A stretch of 42,387 bases of DNA from Peptoniphilaceae bacterium. Lineage in GTDB: Bacteria; Bacillota; Clostridia; Tissierellales; Peptoniphilaceae. The stretch spans positions 1-42,387 of the forward strand of contig JASBZD010000003.1 in assembly GCA_029983595.1 (NCBI GenBank), read 5' to 3'. The notes beneath the pieces are model-generated. The model was not told the DNA's origin, ran no database searches, and was given only the letters and a program-made list of their open reading frames with translations. Every line of letters starts with the position of its first letter. Within the stretch, counting starts at the first letter, position 1. Made by a program: the position numbers and the translations under genes. This document shows, piece by piece, positions 16,929 through 25,934 of this stretch.

Positions 16929-18552
16929 TTATAACCCCTTTTTATCTACTATCTCCTGATACATCTTCATAAGCTCAGCCACACATTCTGACTCAGTCAT
17001 ATTACGCCAGTCAAACCCATACGCCTCCATTACGGCTTTATCGTTTTCTTGGTGCGCTTTTCTAAGCTCCATCGGCATAGTAAGCTCATCATATAAATCA
17101 GCTAAAGACGAGTCTGGATATAAATCACGCGCATCTAAAATCGCCTGAGCAGTTTTCTCTATTCTAGCTTTTTGTTCTGAAGTTGGATTTGGCCATAGGA
17201 AGTTATTGTAAACAATATCTTTTGAATATCGATAATCGCTTTTTAATCTTCCTGCTACAGCTCTCATCCATGAATTATGAACATTAGAAGTAATAATACC
17301 AAAATAATATAAGTTTGCAAACGGCATTATAATAGCGGAATCAGACGTTAAGATGTCATTACTCATGAACCCCATAGGTATATACTTACGTTTTTCAGAT
17401 GATACTCTAGGTATTAAAATAATATCAGAATTAGGAATATTTTCAACATGAAATCTCGTGGGTTTTTGTGCTAACTTACGAGTTCCTTCACTTTTACTAT
17501 TTAATCTAAATTCTTTAACATTTTGAACTCTTTCCATTACTAGAGGCATACTTCTTAATTCATGAGGCGGACAATCTTTTAAATACAAGCAGTATCTAGG
17601 TTTATTGTCTATAAATTCTTTAGAACCAAACCACTTTTTAAACCATTTCTTACTATCTGGTTCTTTTTTTATAAATCTGAGCATTTCGTCTTTTTTAAAT
17701 AAATAGTTACCTCCATCTATAGGTTTATTTCCGATCCCAACTAAAGGAACATTACATATAGGTTTCGATCTTTTATCAATAAATATATCTTTAGCATCTA
17801 CTAGATAAGCATTAACATGATTTACTTTTTTAACTTGAGAAGTCTCGAATAAATACTTATCTCCTGTATATTTATACTTACAAAAACCTATTATAACAAC
17901 ATATACACTAGCTTTGTAGTTGACTCACTATTCCATTTGAAGGATCTATATGCAAATATTATTTCTGCTCCATTATTAAACAATGGTTTCCATAAATTTG
18001 CAACACTCTGACCCTGGCTAATAGAGTTAGTAGCTACAAAAGCTGTCTTTATTTCTGTTCCATTCATATAGTCAGATGCTTCTTTAAACCAAGCTGATAC
18101 ATAATCGAGGTCGCCTTTGTTTTGCCATTTTGGTCCGAAGATATTGTCTATATCAACTTTTTGACTAGGACTCATTAAACGGGCGCCAATAAATGGTGGA
18201 TTTCCCATTATATAATCTAATTTATCTTTCGGTACTACATCTTCCCAGTCTATTCTTAGTGCGTTTGCCTCTACTATATTTGCATATGAAGTAAGTGGTA
18301 AAAAGTCAATCTCGGTATGGACTATATCTTCTGTCTCTTTAATCATTTGATGCTCTGATATCCATAGCGCAGTCTTTGCTACTGTTACTGCAAAGTCATT
18401 AATCTCTATCCTATAAAACTGATCTAGTTTTACTTTTATAGGGTTCTCTACCGCTCCTAGCATAATCTGTGATCCAAATCGAAGTTTTATTATCTCATTT
18501 TCTAGTTTACGAAGTGAGATATACGTCTCTGTTAAAAAGTTTCCAGATCCAG
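16929..18552 (-). pseudogene. 3' part of split MmeI-like type II restriction-methyltransferase gene
   Basis: C-terminal half of a fused restriction and N6-adenine methyltransferase. The reading begins in mid-motif with GSGNFLTETYISLRKLENEI, followed by FYRIEINDFAVTVAKTALWI and catalytic motif IV MGNPPFIG. The frame breaks near 17912, where one A seems lost in an A-run; the next frame resumes as KASVYVVIIGFCKYKY and runs without stop through the target-recognition region (NLYYFGIITSNVHNSWMRAV, YNNFLWP) to the natural end at 16929. Even without the insertion this half would therefore be broken. Confidence 0.88.
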
Positions 18553-19512
18553 GTCTAAAATCTTAAGTATTATCAAGCACTAAACGAATGAAAAATATAC
18601 AACCTTTGAAGAATTACTAACTATATTTCATACAATTGAATAATTTAAATATGTATAGAAAAATTCTCAAATCTAAAAATTCCATGTTGTTGACCTAAAA
18701 TATCCTGGCTATCTAGTTTCCTTAGTGATGTATAAATTTCATCAACAATATTTCTATTTAAATTAAAATCATAGTGACCTGGAAGTACTCGCTTAAAGTT
18801 TAGTTCTTTGATTTTTATTATTGAGTTCAAGAAATCTATTGGATTCGTGCTTGGGTAATAGGCATCTAGTTTGCCTGCATATACCAAATCACCTGTATAT
18901 AAATTCTTTCCCTCTTCATAAAAACAACAATGACCTGGTGAATGTCCTGGAGTATGAATCACCTTTATTAGACGATTTCCTAAGTCAATTACATCACCAT
19001 CTCCATAGGTGAAATTTGGAACCCCTTGAAAAATTTCATAATTTTCAATGTTGAAATCCTTTGGAAATTCACATTCCTCTGCCAATAAATTTTTCTTTAC
19101 AATATCTAATGAAAGAGGAAAGTTTCCATTAATCCATGCTTCTTCTTTTTTACAAACTCCAAATGAATCAAATAAATTGTGACCGCCTATGTGATCCCAA
19201 TGGACATGAGTAGTTAAAACTACAATATCTAAATCAGTAATTTGATTAACTACTTTTCTTAAGTTGCCTACTCCTAAGCCTGTATCAATTAAACCCGCTT
19301 TATCGTCCCCTATCAGTAAATAGGAATTGGGTTTTTCCCAATGCTTGTCTTCACTTATTACATAGGTCCTTTCATCAATTTTATTAATACTAAACCACTC
19401 ATTTTCTATTTAAATCACCTCATTTCATATTTTGTTTCTCTAGTAGAGGGCTTAAAACCCAGCATCCATCATTACTATCTGCCGTTGTCATAATTATGAC
19501 ACGAGACCCCAG
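18549..19512. mobile_element. ~956-bp insert (18553-19508) with MBL-fold gene, flanked by CCAG direct repeats
   Basis: CCAG occurs at 18549-18552 and 19509-19512. Removing 18553-19508 plus one CCAG rejoins the methyltransferase exactly as LDPAAGSGNFLTET, its SAM motif I. So this is a clean insertion with a likely 4-base target duplication. The ends have a short inverted repeat (GGTCT at 18552-18556, AGACC at 19504-19508). Just inside the right end is a perfect 16-base palindrome, TGTCATAATTATGACA (19486-19501). No transposase is present; the only gene is the metallo-hydrolase. It looks like a non-autonomous element or captured cassette of unknown type. Confidence 0.65.
18645..19409 (-). CDS. 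metallo-beta-lactamase-fold hydrolase, apparent ATA start
   Basis: Open frame of 254 codons: ENEWFSINKI, PNSYLLIGDDKAGLIDTGLG, the metal motif THVHWDHIGGH (HxHxDH), HTPGHSPGHCCFY, LYTGDLVYAG and LPGHYD. These supply all usual zinc ligands, so the enzyme looks intact; it is a glyoxalase II/RNase Z-like hydrolase with unknown substrate. The frame has no ATG, GTG or TTG before the metal-binding motif. A TAA stop directly precedes an ATA codon (19407-19409) that lies 8 bases after GAGG of a GAGGTGA ribosome binding site. So either ATA is the start, or an ATG was mutated and only a 146-aa fragment from 19085 could be made. It is the sole cargo of the insert in the restriction gene. Confidence 0.82.
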   Translation of the reverse strand: MENEWFSINKIDERTYVISEDKHWEKPNSYLLIGDDKAGLIDTGLGVGNLRKVVNQITDLDIVVLTTHVHWDHIGGHNLFDSFGVCKKEEAWINGNFPLSLDIVKKNLLAEECEFPKDFNIENYEIFQGVPNFTYGDGDVIDLGNRLIKVIHTPGHSPGHCCFYEEGKNLYTGDLVYAGKLDAYYPSTNPIDFLNSIIKIKELNFKRVLPGHYDFNLNRNIVDEIYTSLRKLDSQDILGQQHGIFRFENFSIHI

Positions 19513-20663
19513 CTGCTGGGTCTAAAAAATGTAAATCTGCTATTTTATTTTGAAACTCGGAAAGTCTATTATTTCTATTTCTTTCAGTTTTTATCTCTTT
19601 TATATTATCAAACTCTTCACGCAGGTCGTTTAAAAATAGCGGGTCTATAACTTTATGAATGTTCTCAATAGATGTATAGTGCATTCCGCCGGAGCGGTGC
19701 GTCTCAGGGTTTAATGTCGATTCAAACACTGAACCAAATATCGTAGGAGAAATTCTAGACCAGTCAAACCCTCTACTAGCCTCTTCTAAAATTATTTCAC
19801 GAATAGTCGGTCCTAGCTTTGGAATTTCGATATCTTTTCTCTCGAATAGCCCGCCATTTACGTAAGGAAAAGACAGTAAATCGTCATCTAAATAAGGATC
19901 TCTATCTTCTTCTTTTTGATCTAATATATTAAACAAGTCTATAAGTGCGTTTCTAAATCCATTTCCATCATATTTTGTTAGGTAGTCGTGAAACATATTT
20001 CGATGTCCAAATAGTCCCGCATCTTCAGCATAAAAACAAAAAACTAAACGTACACATAGTACGTTTAGATCCATTAGAGTCTGTGGATCATCAGGGTTAT
20101 TATATTCATTTAATAGCGCATCGTACATTTTTCCTACGATTTCGCCCGCCTGTAAAGAAATTTCTTTTTCTCTTTCTGTATTTTCATCTTTTTCATTTAC
20201 AAGAAAGTTCATGCGATATGCCTCATCAGGTAGGTCTTCTAGTTTTATTATTTCAGGCTCTCCTGTTGGCTTTTCCATATCGTAGATATAGAATTTTTTA
20301 AAGTTAGACGTAACTATCCAACGCGGTCTCTGAGAATATGGTAATTCGATAGAGTATCGTTTTGCTTGTTGAAATGGTGAAAGAAGTGATCCGTCAGATT
20401 GTCTAATTGGTTTATTTAAATCTTTATCTATAGATTTTTGTTCTATTAGTACATGGGTAGACGGTATAATTACATCAATAAAACTAGTTTTATCAATTAC
20501 TACCGTATCTTCAAAATCTACATATTCAGTAGTTATCTATTCCATATACAAACCTTAATAACTCAATCCAAAATTTTTGACTATCGGCCTTCTCGCGACC
20601 TTTCCCCTTCCATCTCTCTGCAAAAACCTCGGCGTTTTTTTTCTGCTCATTAGCTTTAATCAT
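19509..20663 (-). pseudogene. 5' part of split MmeI-like type II restriction-methyltransferase gene
   Basis: Starts at ATG 20663 with an AGGTGGTG site. The first 45 codons (MIKANEQKKNAEVFAERW to FVYGIDNY) run into TGA at 20526; one extra base near 20535 shifts to the frame EYVDFEDTVVIDKTSFIDVIIP. The PD-(D/E)xK nuclease residues remain (FIDVIIPSTHVLIEQK). The helical spacer domain follows (LNVLCVRLVFCFYAEDAGLF) and then SAM motif I is cut after LDPAAG. Without the insert the gene would encode about 920 aa, the size of MmeI. Two frameshifts and an insertion make it a clear pseudogene. Confidence 0.88.
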
Positions 20664-20765
20664 CTGGCACCACCTAAAATAATTATTAAATTAATTATAA
20701 CATATAGTAAATTAGTTATATTTAGCAAAATTTGTAAACATATAATTTATAGGTTGTTAATATTA

Positions 20766-20802
20766 TAAAAAAGAGCTAATAAACTTTTTAGTCTATTAGC
20801 TC
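20766..20802 (-). terminator. terminator after the DUF4177-like gene
   Basis: Minus strand GAGCTAATA pairs with TATTAGCTC, followed by TTTTTT. The rest of 20664-20857 shows only A+T-rich DNA. Confidence 0.85.
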
Positions 20803-20857
20803 ATTTAAAAGCTAAAAATAATACCTAAAACTTATAATATTATTACTTATCTTTTAC

Positions 20858-21130
20858 CTATTCAATTTTTTCAAATACCATTGTAGCTTGAATTTTTTCT
20901 CCTGCAAAATACCCATGTGACCCATAAGAAGTAGTGGTAAAAGTATGTAACCTATATCCTAAAGAGGCTTGTTTATTAATAGTATCTTGAAGACTTTCTA
21001 GGCTAGTCACACTAGAGCCATATTCAGAAAATTTTTCATTTAAAACCACTTGTAAAACTACATACCTATCATTGTTATTTTCACTAGTTCTATCTACGTC
21101 TATATCATCTATATCTTCATCCCAACTCAT
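20858..21130 (-). CDS. DUF4177-family small protein
   Basis: 90 aa. The C-terminal two thirds (LQDTINKQASLGYRLHTFTTTSYGSHGYFAGEKIQATMVFEK) match the DUF4177 pattern: a helix, then GYRLHTF and the terminal IQATMVFEK strand. The N-terminus is very acidic (DEDIDDIDVD). Function unknown. AAGGAGA precedes the ATG. It follows the ABC-F gene on the same strand after 44 bases and may share its transcript, ending at its own terminator. Confidence 0.75.
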   Translation of the reverse strand: MSWDEDIDDIDVDRTSENNNDRYVVLQVVLNEKFSEYGSSVTSLESLQDTINKQASLGYRLHTFTTTSYGSHGYFAGEKIQATMVFEKIE

Positions 21131-21174
21131 AACAATCTCCTTAGGAATACTATTAGAATATCTAATAATCTTAC

Positions 21175-22758
21175 CTACATATTTTTCTTATTTTTCAAAT
21201 TTATTAATTTTTTGTACTCTATTAAAAGTTCTTCTCTTTCAACATTAGGTATATCTGATGCTAGTCTATTATTGATAGCAGTTAATCTAAAATCTATAAG
21301 CATATCATCTGTATTTTTAGCTGTATTATTTTCTTCTGTTCTTTGGTACTCCTCATAATTTCCATCGAATTCAATTATCTTTTGATTCTTTATTATTAAG
21401 ATTTCATCAGCTATATTATTTATAAAAGATATATCATGTGTCACAAAAAGCATAGGTCTATCATAATTTTTTAAAAGTTCTTCTAATGCATCTATTGCTC
21501 TAATATCTAGAAAATTAGTCGGTTCGTCCATTATTAAGAAATTAAAATCTGACGTTAAAAGTTTAGCAAGTTTTACCTTTGCTCTTTCACCATCACTTAA
21601 AATATTTACTTTTTTATACACTTCATCTGTTTTAAATCCAAGCCTAGCTAATATTATTCTTGTCATAGTTTGATTATAAATGGAACTCTCAATTATATTC
21701 TCTAGAATTGTTTTTTCATAATCTACTATCTCACCAAGCTGGCTATAATATCCAATTTTAATATTAGGGTGAACCCAAACCTCTCTGTCTATAATCATAT
21801 TTAGAAGTGTAGTTTTGCCTGATCCATTTTCACCTATCAAAGCTATTCTCTTATAATTTTGAATCTCTAATTTAGTATTGTTAAAAATTACATTTTCTTT
21901 AAATTTTTTATTTAGATTATCTTGACTAACTAGAACTTTCGAAAATATCTTATCTCTATCTGGTATGGTTAATTCTATTTTTACTTCTTCTTTAGGCTTT
22001 TCTTTTACTTCAAGATGATCAATTCTTGACTCTATAGACTTTACCTGATTATCAAGTTTTTTCTTATTTGATTGACCTCCCATTTTATGAAGTCTAGCTT
22101 CTGAATTGCCCATTCTTTTTGGCGAAGTTTTAACGTTTGATGATTGGTTTTTAATATCTCTTGCCACTCTCAATAGTCTGTTTTTTTCCGAAATATAATT
22201 CTCATATTCTCTTTTTAAATTTTTTTCTCTTTTTATTTTTTCTTCTAAATAAAAAGAATAATTACCATTATAAATATTTAACCTACTTTGTGACAACTCA
22301 AAAATTATACCGCATGTTTTATCTATAAAATCTCTATCATGAGAAATTATTATATATCCTTTATAACGATTATCTAAATTTTCAATCAGCAATTCTTTTT
22401 GTTTTATATCCAGATGTGATGTAGGCTCATCAATTAACAAAAAAGAAGATTCATTTTTTAAAACTTCAGTCAATCTTATTTTTTGAAATTCACCAGGACT
22501 GTATCTGTTCATATTATTTAAAATATCTAGATTATTTTCCGTAACTTTATCATTAAAGATAAAATCTATATGAGTTTTAACATCAATATAACCACTGTAC
22601 TCAGAATCTAAATTAGCTAAAATTTTAAGTAAAGTAGTTTTCCCAACACCATTATCGCCAATCAATCCAATTTTATCGTATTCATTTATAGATAATTTAT
22701 CTATTTCAAATAAGGTTCTAGCACCAATTTCTTTTTTTAAATTGTTTATATAAATCAT
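21175..22758 (-). CDS. ABC-F family ribosome-associated ATPase, antibiotic-resistance (Vga/Lsa/Msr-like) type
   Basis: 527 aa with two ATPase domains and no membrane segments. Walker A loops: GDNGVGKTT (near residue 35) and GENGSGKTT (near 314). Walker B: LLIDEPTSHLD and LIMDEPTNFLD. The inter-domain linker (about 180-270) contains KTSPKRMGNSEARLHKMG, a pattern found in Vga/Vml/Lsa-like ribosome protection proteins, which displace pleuromutilin, lincosamide and streptogramin A drugs from the 50S subunit. The upstream leader ORF and hairpin support drug-inducible expression. The resistance spectrum cannot be told from sequence, and a housekeeping ABC-F role is not excluded. Confidence 0.85.
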   Translation of the reverse strand: MIYINNLKKEIGARTLFEIDKLSINEYDKIGLIGDNGVGKTTLLKILANLDSEYSGYIDVKTHIDFIFNDKVTENNLDILNNMNRYSPGEFQKIRLTEVLKNESSFLLIDEPTSHLDIKQKELLIENLDNRYKGYIIISHDRDFIDKTCGIIFELSQSRLNIYNGNYSFYLEEKIKREKNLKREYENYISEKNRLLRVARDIKNQSSNVKTSPKRMGNSEARLHKMGGQSNKKKLDNQVKSIESRIDHLEVKEKPKEEVKIELTIPDRDKIFSKVLVSQDNLNKKFKENVIFNNTKLEIQNYKRIALIGENGSGKTTLLNMIIDREVWVHPNIKIGYYSQLGEIVDYEKTILENIIESSIYNQTMTRIILARLGFKTDEVYKKVNILSDGERAKVKLAKLLTSDFNFLIMDEPTNFLDIRAIDALEELLKNYDRPMLFVTHDISFINNIADEILIIKNQKIIEFDGNYEEYQRTEENNTAKNTDDMLIDFRLTAINNRLASDIPNVEREELLIEYKKLINLKNKKNM

Positions 22759-22776
22759 AAAATCCTCCTTTTTAAC

Positions 22777-22794
22777 GAGAGGATTAAACCTCTC
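22777..22794 (-). promoter_or_regulatory. attenuator-like hairpin ahead of the ABC-F gene
   Basis: GAGAGG pairs with CCTCTC around TTTAAT, directly after the leader stop codon and 19 bases before the ABC-F start. The CCTC arm could alternatively pair with the AAGGAGGAT ribosome binding site of the main gene, so leader translation could switch the structures. No long T-run follows, so translational control is more likely than termination here. Confidence 0.55.
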
Positions 22795-22830
22795 TTAGTT
22801 CATATGAATTTTATAATTCGCCATTTTCAT
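22795..22830 (-). CDS. leader peptide of the ABC-F gene
   Basis: Eleven-codon ORF MKMANYKIHMN with its own TTGGAGG site, ending one base before the hairpin upstream of the ABC-F gene. The second ATG (MANYKIHMN) has better spacing from the ribosome binding site. Short leader ORFs like this control erm, vga, lsa and vmlR genes through drug-induced ribosome stalling. Confidence 0.6.
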   Translation of the reverse strand: MKMANYKIHMN

Positions 22831-22863
22831 ATACCTCCAAATTTCTACTTAATTTATAAAACA

Positions 22864-22892
22864 ATTATATCATAAGAAAATATATTAACTAA
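22864..22892 (-). promoter_or_regulatory. promoter of the ABC-F gene
   Basis: Minus strand TTAGTT (22887-22892), 17-base spacer, TATAAT (22864-22869). Transcription would start near 22857, giving a leader of about 100 bases that contains the short ORF and hairpin. Confidence 0.65.
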
Positions 22893-22909
22893 TGCTAGAA
22901 TTTTTTATT

Positions 22910-24283
22910 TTACAACCCTATCTCTTCTCTAGCCCATTTTATCTGTCTTTTAACTTCATTTGGAGAAGGTCCACCTAGAGATTTTCTATTATATACTATA
23001 GTTTCTAGGTCTATAACATCATATATATCTTCTTCAAACTTTTCTGATTTTGATTTATAGGTTTTTAGATCTATCTCATCTAATGTCAGGTCTTTTTCAG
23101 TAGCATATAATACTAGCCCTGCTGATATATGGTGAGCATCTCTAAAAGGCACGCCCTTATTTACGAGATAATCTGCGACATCTGTTGCGTTTATAAATCC
23201 TTCTTTACATGCTTTTAGCATTTTTTGTTTATTAATAGTTAATGTCTCTAGCATTCCAGCCATTATTTCTAGTGATATTTTTATGGTATCTATGCTATCA
23301 AAGATTGACTCTTTATCTTCTTGCATATCTTTAGAGTAAGCTAGTGGCAGTCCTTTTAACATTATATAAGACTGATTCATATTTCCGATTAAACTAGCTG
23401 ATTTAGAACGAATTAGTTCTGCCATATCTGGGTTTTTCTTCTGTGGCATTATTGAAGATCCAGTAGAATATTTATCATCAATTCTTATAAAACTAAAAGG
23501 CTGTGAAGACCAGATTATTAATTCTTCTGATAGTCTAGATAAGTGGATTCCTATTATTGATAAAATAGATTCTAGCTCTAATATATAATCTCTATCGCTT
23601 ACTGCATCTATGGAATTTTGCATAATTTCATTAAACAGAAGCTCATTAGCAGTAAATTCTCTATCTATTTTATAAGTAGTGCCGGCTAGAGCACATGCTC
23701 CAAGTGGAGATGAGTTTAATCTTTTTTTATAATCTTTTAATCTATCTATATCTCTAAGCGCCATCATAACATATGCCATCATATGATGAGCAAATGTTAC
23801 CGGTTGAGCAGCCTGAAGGTGAGTATATCCAGGCATTATTGTTTCTAGATTTTTTTCTGCTAATTCTAAAATTACTTTAATATAATTTTTTAAAAAGTCG
23901 ATTATATTTTCTACTTCATCTCTAATATATAATTTTAAATCAGTAGTAACTTGGTCATTTCTCGAACGAGCAGTGTGCATCTTTTTAGCGACATCTCCTA
24001 TTAAATCAATAAGAGATGCCTCTATAAAAGTGTGGATATCTTCAGAATTTAGATCTACTTCAAGATTTCCCTCTCTAAGATTTTTTTCTATCTCTTTTAA
24101 TCCATCTATAATTTTAGATGCTTCCTCAGTTTCTAAAATTTCACATTTTTCTAGCATTTTCACATGGGATATTGAACCTTCTATATCTTTATATACTAGT
24201 CTTTTATCTATTTTTATAGATGAGTTAAATTCTTCTGCTTTTTTATCTAGATTTTCATCTAGCATTCCACTCCATAATTTCAT
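22910..24283 (-). CDS. argH: argininosuccinate lyase ArgH
   Basis: 457 aa, full length. It splits argininosuccinate into arginine and fumarate, the last step of arginine synthesis. The superfamily signature GSSIMPQKKNPD is present, along with HTARSRNDQV and the substrate block PGYTHLQAAQPVTFAHH. Its start touches the last base of argG, so the two genes are one coupled operon under the T-box upstream of argG. Confidence 0.96.
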   Translation of the reverse strand: MKLWSGMLDENLDKKAEEFNSSIKIDKRLVYKDIEGSISHVKMLEKCEILETEEASKIIDGLKEIEKNLREGNLEVDLNSEDIHTFIEASLIDLIGDVAKKMHTARSRNDQVTTDLKLYIRDEVENIIDFLKNYIKVILELAEKNLETIMPGYTHLQAAQPVTFAHHMMAYVMMALRDIDRLKDYKKRLNSSPLGACALAGTTYKIDREFTANELLFNEIMQNSIDAVSDRDYILELESILSIIGIHLSRLSEELIIWSSQPFSFIRIDDKYSTGSSIMPQKKNPDMAELIRSKSASLIGNMNQSYIMLKGLPLAYSKDMQEDKESIFDSIDTIKISLEIMAGMLETLTINKQKMLKACKEGFINATDVADYLVNKGVPFRDAHHISAGLVLYATEKDLTLDEIDLKTYKSKSEKFEEDIYDVIDLETIVYNRKSLGGPSPNEVKRQIKWAREEIGL

Positions 24284-25518
24284 CAGTATTCCTTTTTATT
24301 TAATGCTTTTGCGTATAGTTTTGTACTTAGACCAAAAAGATTTATAAATCCTGTCGCATCATATTGGTTATAAACGTCATCTTCTTCAAACGTAGCATAT
24401 TCTTCACTATATAATGAGTTAGTTGCATCTATTGAGATTGGTCTAATATTGCCTTTATAAAGTTCTAATTTTACTTTACCAGTTACATTTTCCTCTATTT
24501 TATCGATAAGAGCATCCATCCCCTCTTTTAAAGGAGTCATCCATTTTCCTTGATATACAAGCTTTGCATAATCATATGATAATTTTTGATGATATTCTAG
24601 AGCATCTGGGTGCATAGTCGTAGTCTGAAGTTTTTCATGAGCAAAATATAAAATACTAGCAGCTGGATTTTCATATACTCCACGAGATTTCATACCTACT
24701 ACTCTGCTCTCCACAATATCATCTATTCCGATTCCATGAGACCCCCCAATTTTATTTAGTTTTTTTACAAGTTCAGAGCCTTTTAAATTTTCCCCATTTA
24801 ACGCTACTGGAGTGCCCTCTAGAAATTTTATCTCTACTATTTCAGCCTCATCTTTAGCTTTTTTAGGATCAGTTACCCAATATAGTACTTTTTCTAAATT
24901 AGCAGCATTTTTAGGATCTTCTAAATCCAGTCCTTCATGTGAAAGATGCCAGATATTTTCATCCATTGAGTAGTCCTCATCCTTAGTCACTTTAAGTGGA
25001 ATATTATGATCTAGTGCATACTGCTCCTCTTCACTTCTGCCTTTTATATCCCAGAATCTCCATGGTGCTAAAACATCTATTTCTGGCGCTAGAGCATTAA
25101 TTGATAGTTCAAATCTTATCTGGTCATTACCCTTTCCAGTACATCCATGGACTATTAAATCAGCACCTTCCTTTTTAGCTATATCTACTAAAACTTTGGC
25201 AATAAGAGGTCTAGCCATCGCAGTACCTAGAAGATATACTCCTTCATATTTTGCACCAGCTTTTAGGCATTTAAATGCATAGTCATCAATAAATTCATCC
25301 TCTACATTTATATTATAAAATTTTGAGGCACCTGAATTTATAGCTTTTTTATTTAGCGCTTCTTCATCTTCTACCTGACCAAGATCTACAGAAACACATA
25401 TTATTTCATTAGCTCCATTTTCCTTAAGCCACGTAACTATAACTGAAGTATCTAAGCCTCCAGAATAAGCTAAAATTACTTTTTTTGACTCTTTTAAAAT
25501 TTCGTATTCTTTTTTCAT
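24283..25518 (-). CDS. argG: argininosuccinate synthase ArgG
   Basis: 411 aa. Joins citrulline and aspartate using ATP to form argininosuccinate. The PP-loop AYSGGLDTSV lies near residue 18; HGCTGKGNDQIRFE and the GSHGIGIDDIVESRVVGMKSRGVYE block are typical. No argA-F genes are near, so citrulline may come from uptake or the deiminase pathway; that is inference. The ATG has a GGGAGT site and the long leader upstream carries a T-box. Confidence 0.96.
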   Translation of the reverse strand: MKKEYEILKESKKVILAYSGGLDTSVIVTWLKENGANEIICVSVDLGQVEDEEALNKKAINSGASKFYNINVEDEFIDDYAFKCLKAGAKYEGVYLLGTAMARPLIAKVLVDIAKKEGADLIVHGCTGKGNDQIRFELSINALAPEIDVLAPWRFWDIKGRSEEEQYALDHNIPLKVTKDEDYSMDENIWHLSHEGLDLEDPKNAANLEKVLYWVTDPKKAKDEAEIVEIKFLEGTPVALNGENLKGSELVKKLNKIGGSHGIGIDDIVESRVVGMKSRGVYENPAASILYFAHEKLQTTTMHPDALEYHQKLSYDYAKLVYQGKWMTPLKEGMDALIDKIEENVTGKVKLELYKGNIRPISIDATNSLYSEEYATFEEDDVYNQYDATGFINLFGLSTKLYAKALNKKEY

Positions 25519-25561
25519 ATTTAACTCCCTAAAGTAGATTTTTAAAATTAGTTAAGAGTAT

Positions 25562-25803
25562 AAAAAAAGCTCCCATCCCCAATATAAGGGACGAAAGCTC
25601 GTGTTGCCACCCAAGTTTACCTATTTTTCACAAAATAAGCCTCAATAAGTACATAATATACTCTTCTTTTTTAACGGAAGATCCCGTATAAATCTATTAG
25701 ACTTATAAACTCCTAGGCTCTATTCACTATATCTTAACTTATCCTCTTTCACCAAACTAGGACTCGCTTAAAGTATTAATATAGCTACTCTTCTATTCTC
25801 TGT
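25562..25803 (-). ncRNA. T-box riboswitch leader of argGH
   Basis: The minus strand shows a structured leader with the T-box antiterminator sequence GGGTGGCAACACGAGC (25597-25612), followed by a terminator in which GAGCTT/AAGCTC and GTCCC/GGGGAT arms pair before TTTTTTT (25562-25600). Stem I-like elements with AGCGAG and GGTGAAAG lie near 25750. An AGA (Arg) triplet at 25732-25734 is in a plausible specifier position, but I could not fold stem I with confidence. Uncharged tRNA, presumably tRNA-Arg, would turn on argGH. Confidence 0.85.
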
Positions 25804-25824
25804 TTCTAATTTTAAATTATCTCT

Positions 25825-25853
25825 ATTATAGACATATATTATTAAAATGTCAA
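25825..25853 (-). promoter_or_regulatory. promoter of argGH
   Basis: Perfect consensus on the minus strand: TTGACA (25848-25853), 17-base spacer, TATAAT (25825-25830). With the T-box just downstream, control must be mostly by attenuation. Confidence 0.85.
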
Positions 25854-25934
25854 AAATTTTTTCTAATTTATTAAGTATTATTTACTAAAATTGCAAAAAG
25901 CAGCCATATTTCTATGACCGCTTTAATTTTGGTT

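Noticed and set aside
18552..19527. Direct repeat GGTCTAAAA at 18552-18560 and 19519-19527 as a 9-base target duplication of the insert
   Set aside because: Joining the gene at this repeat does not restore the methyltransferase frame or its motif. The CCAG model gives LDPAAGSGNF exactly, so the 9-base match is probably chance in A-rich DNA.
20453..20768. Two short plus-strand ORFs opposite the restriction pseudogene start
   Set aside because: They have no ribosome binding site and no recognisable sequence, and the opposite strand encodes MmeI-like protein across most of this stretch.
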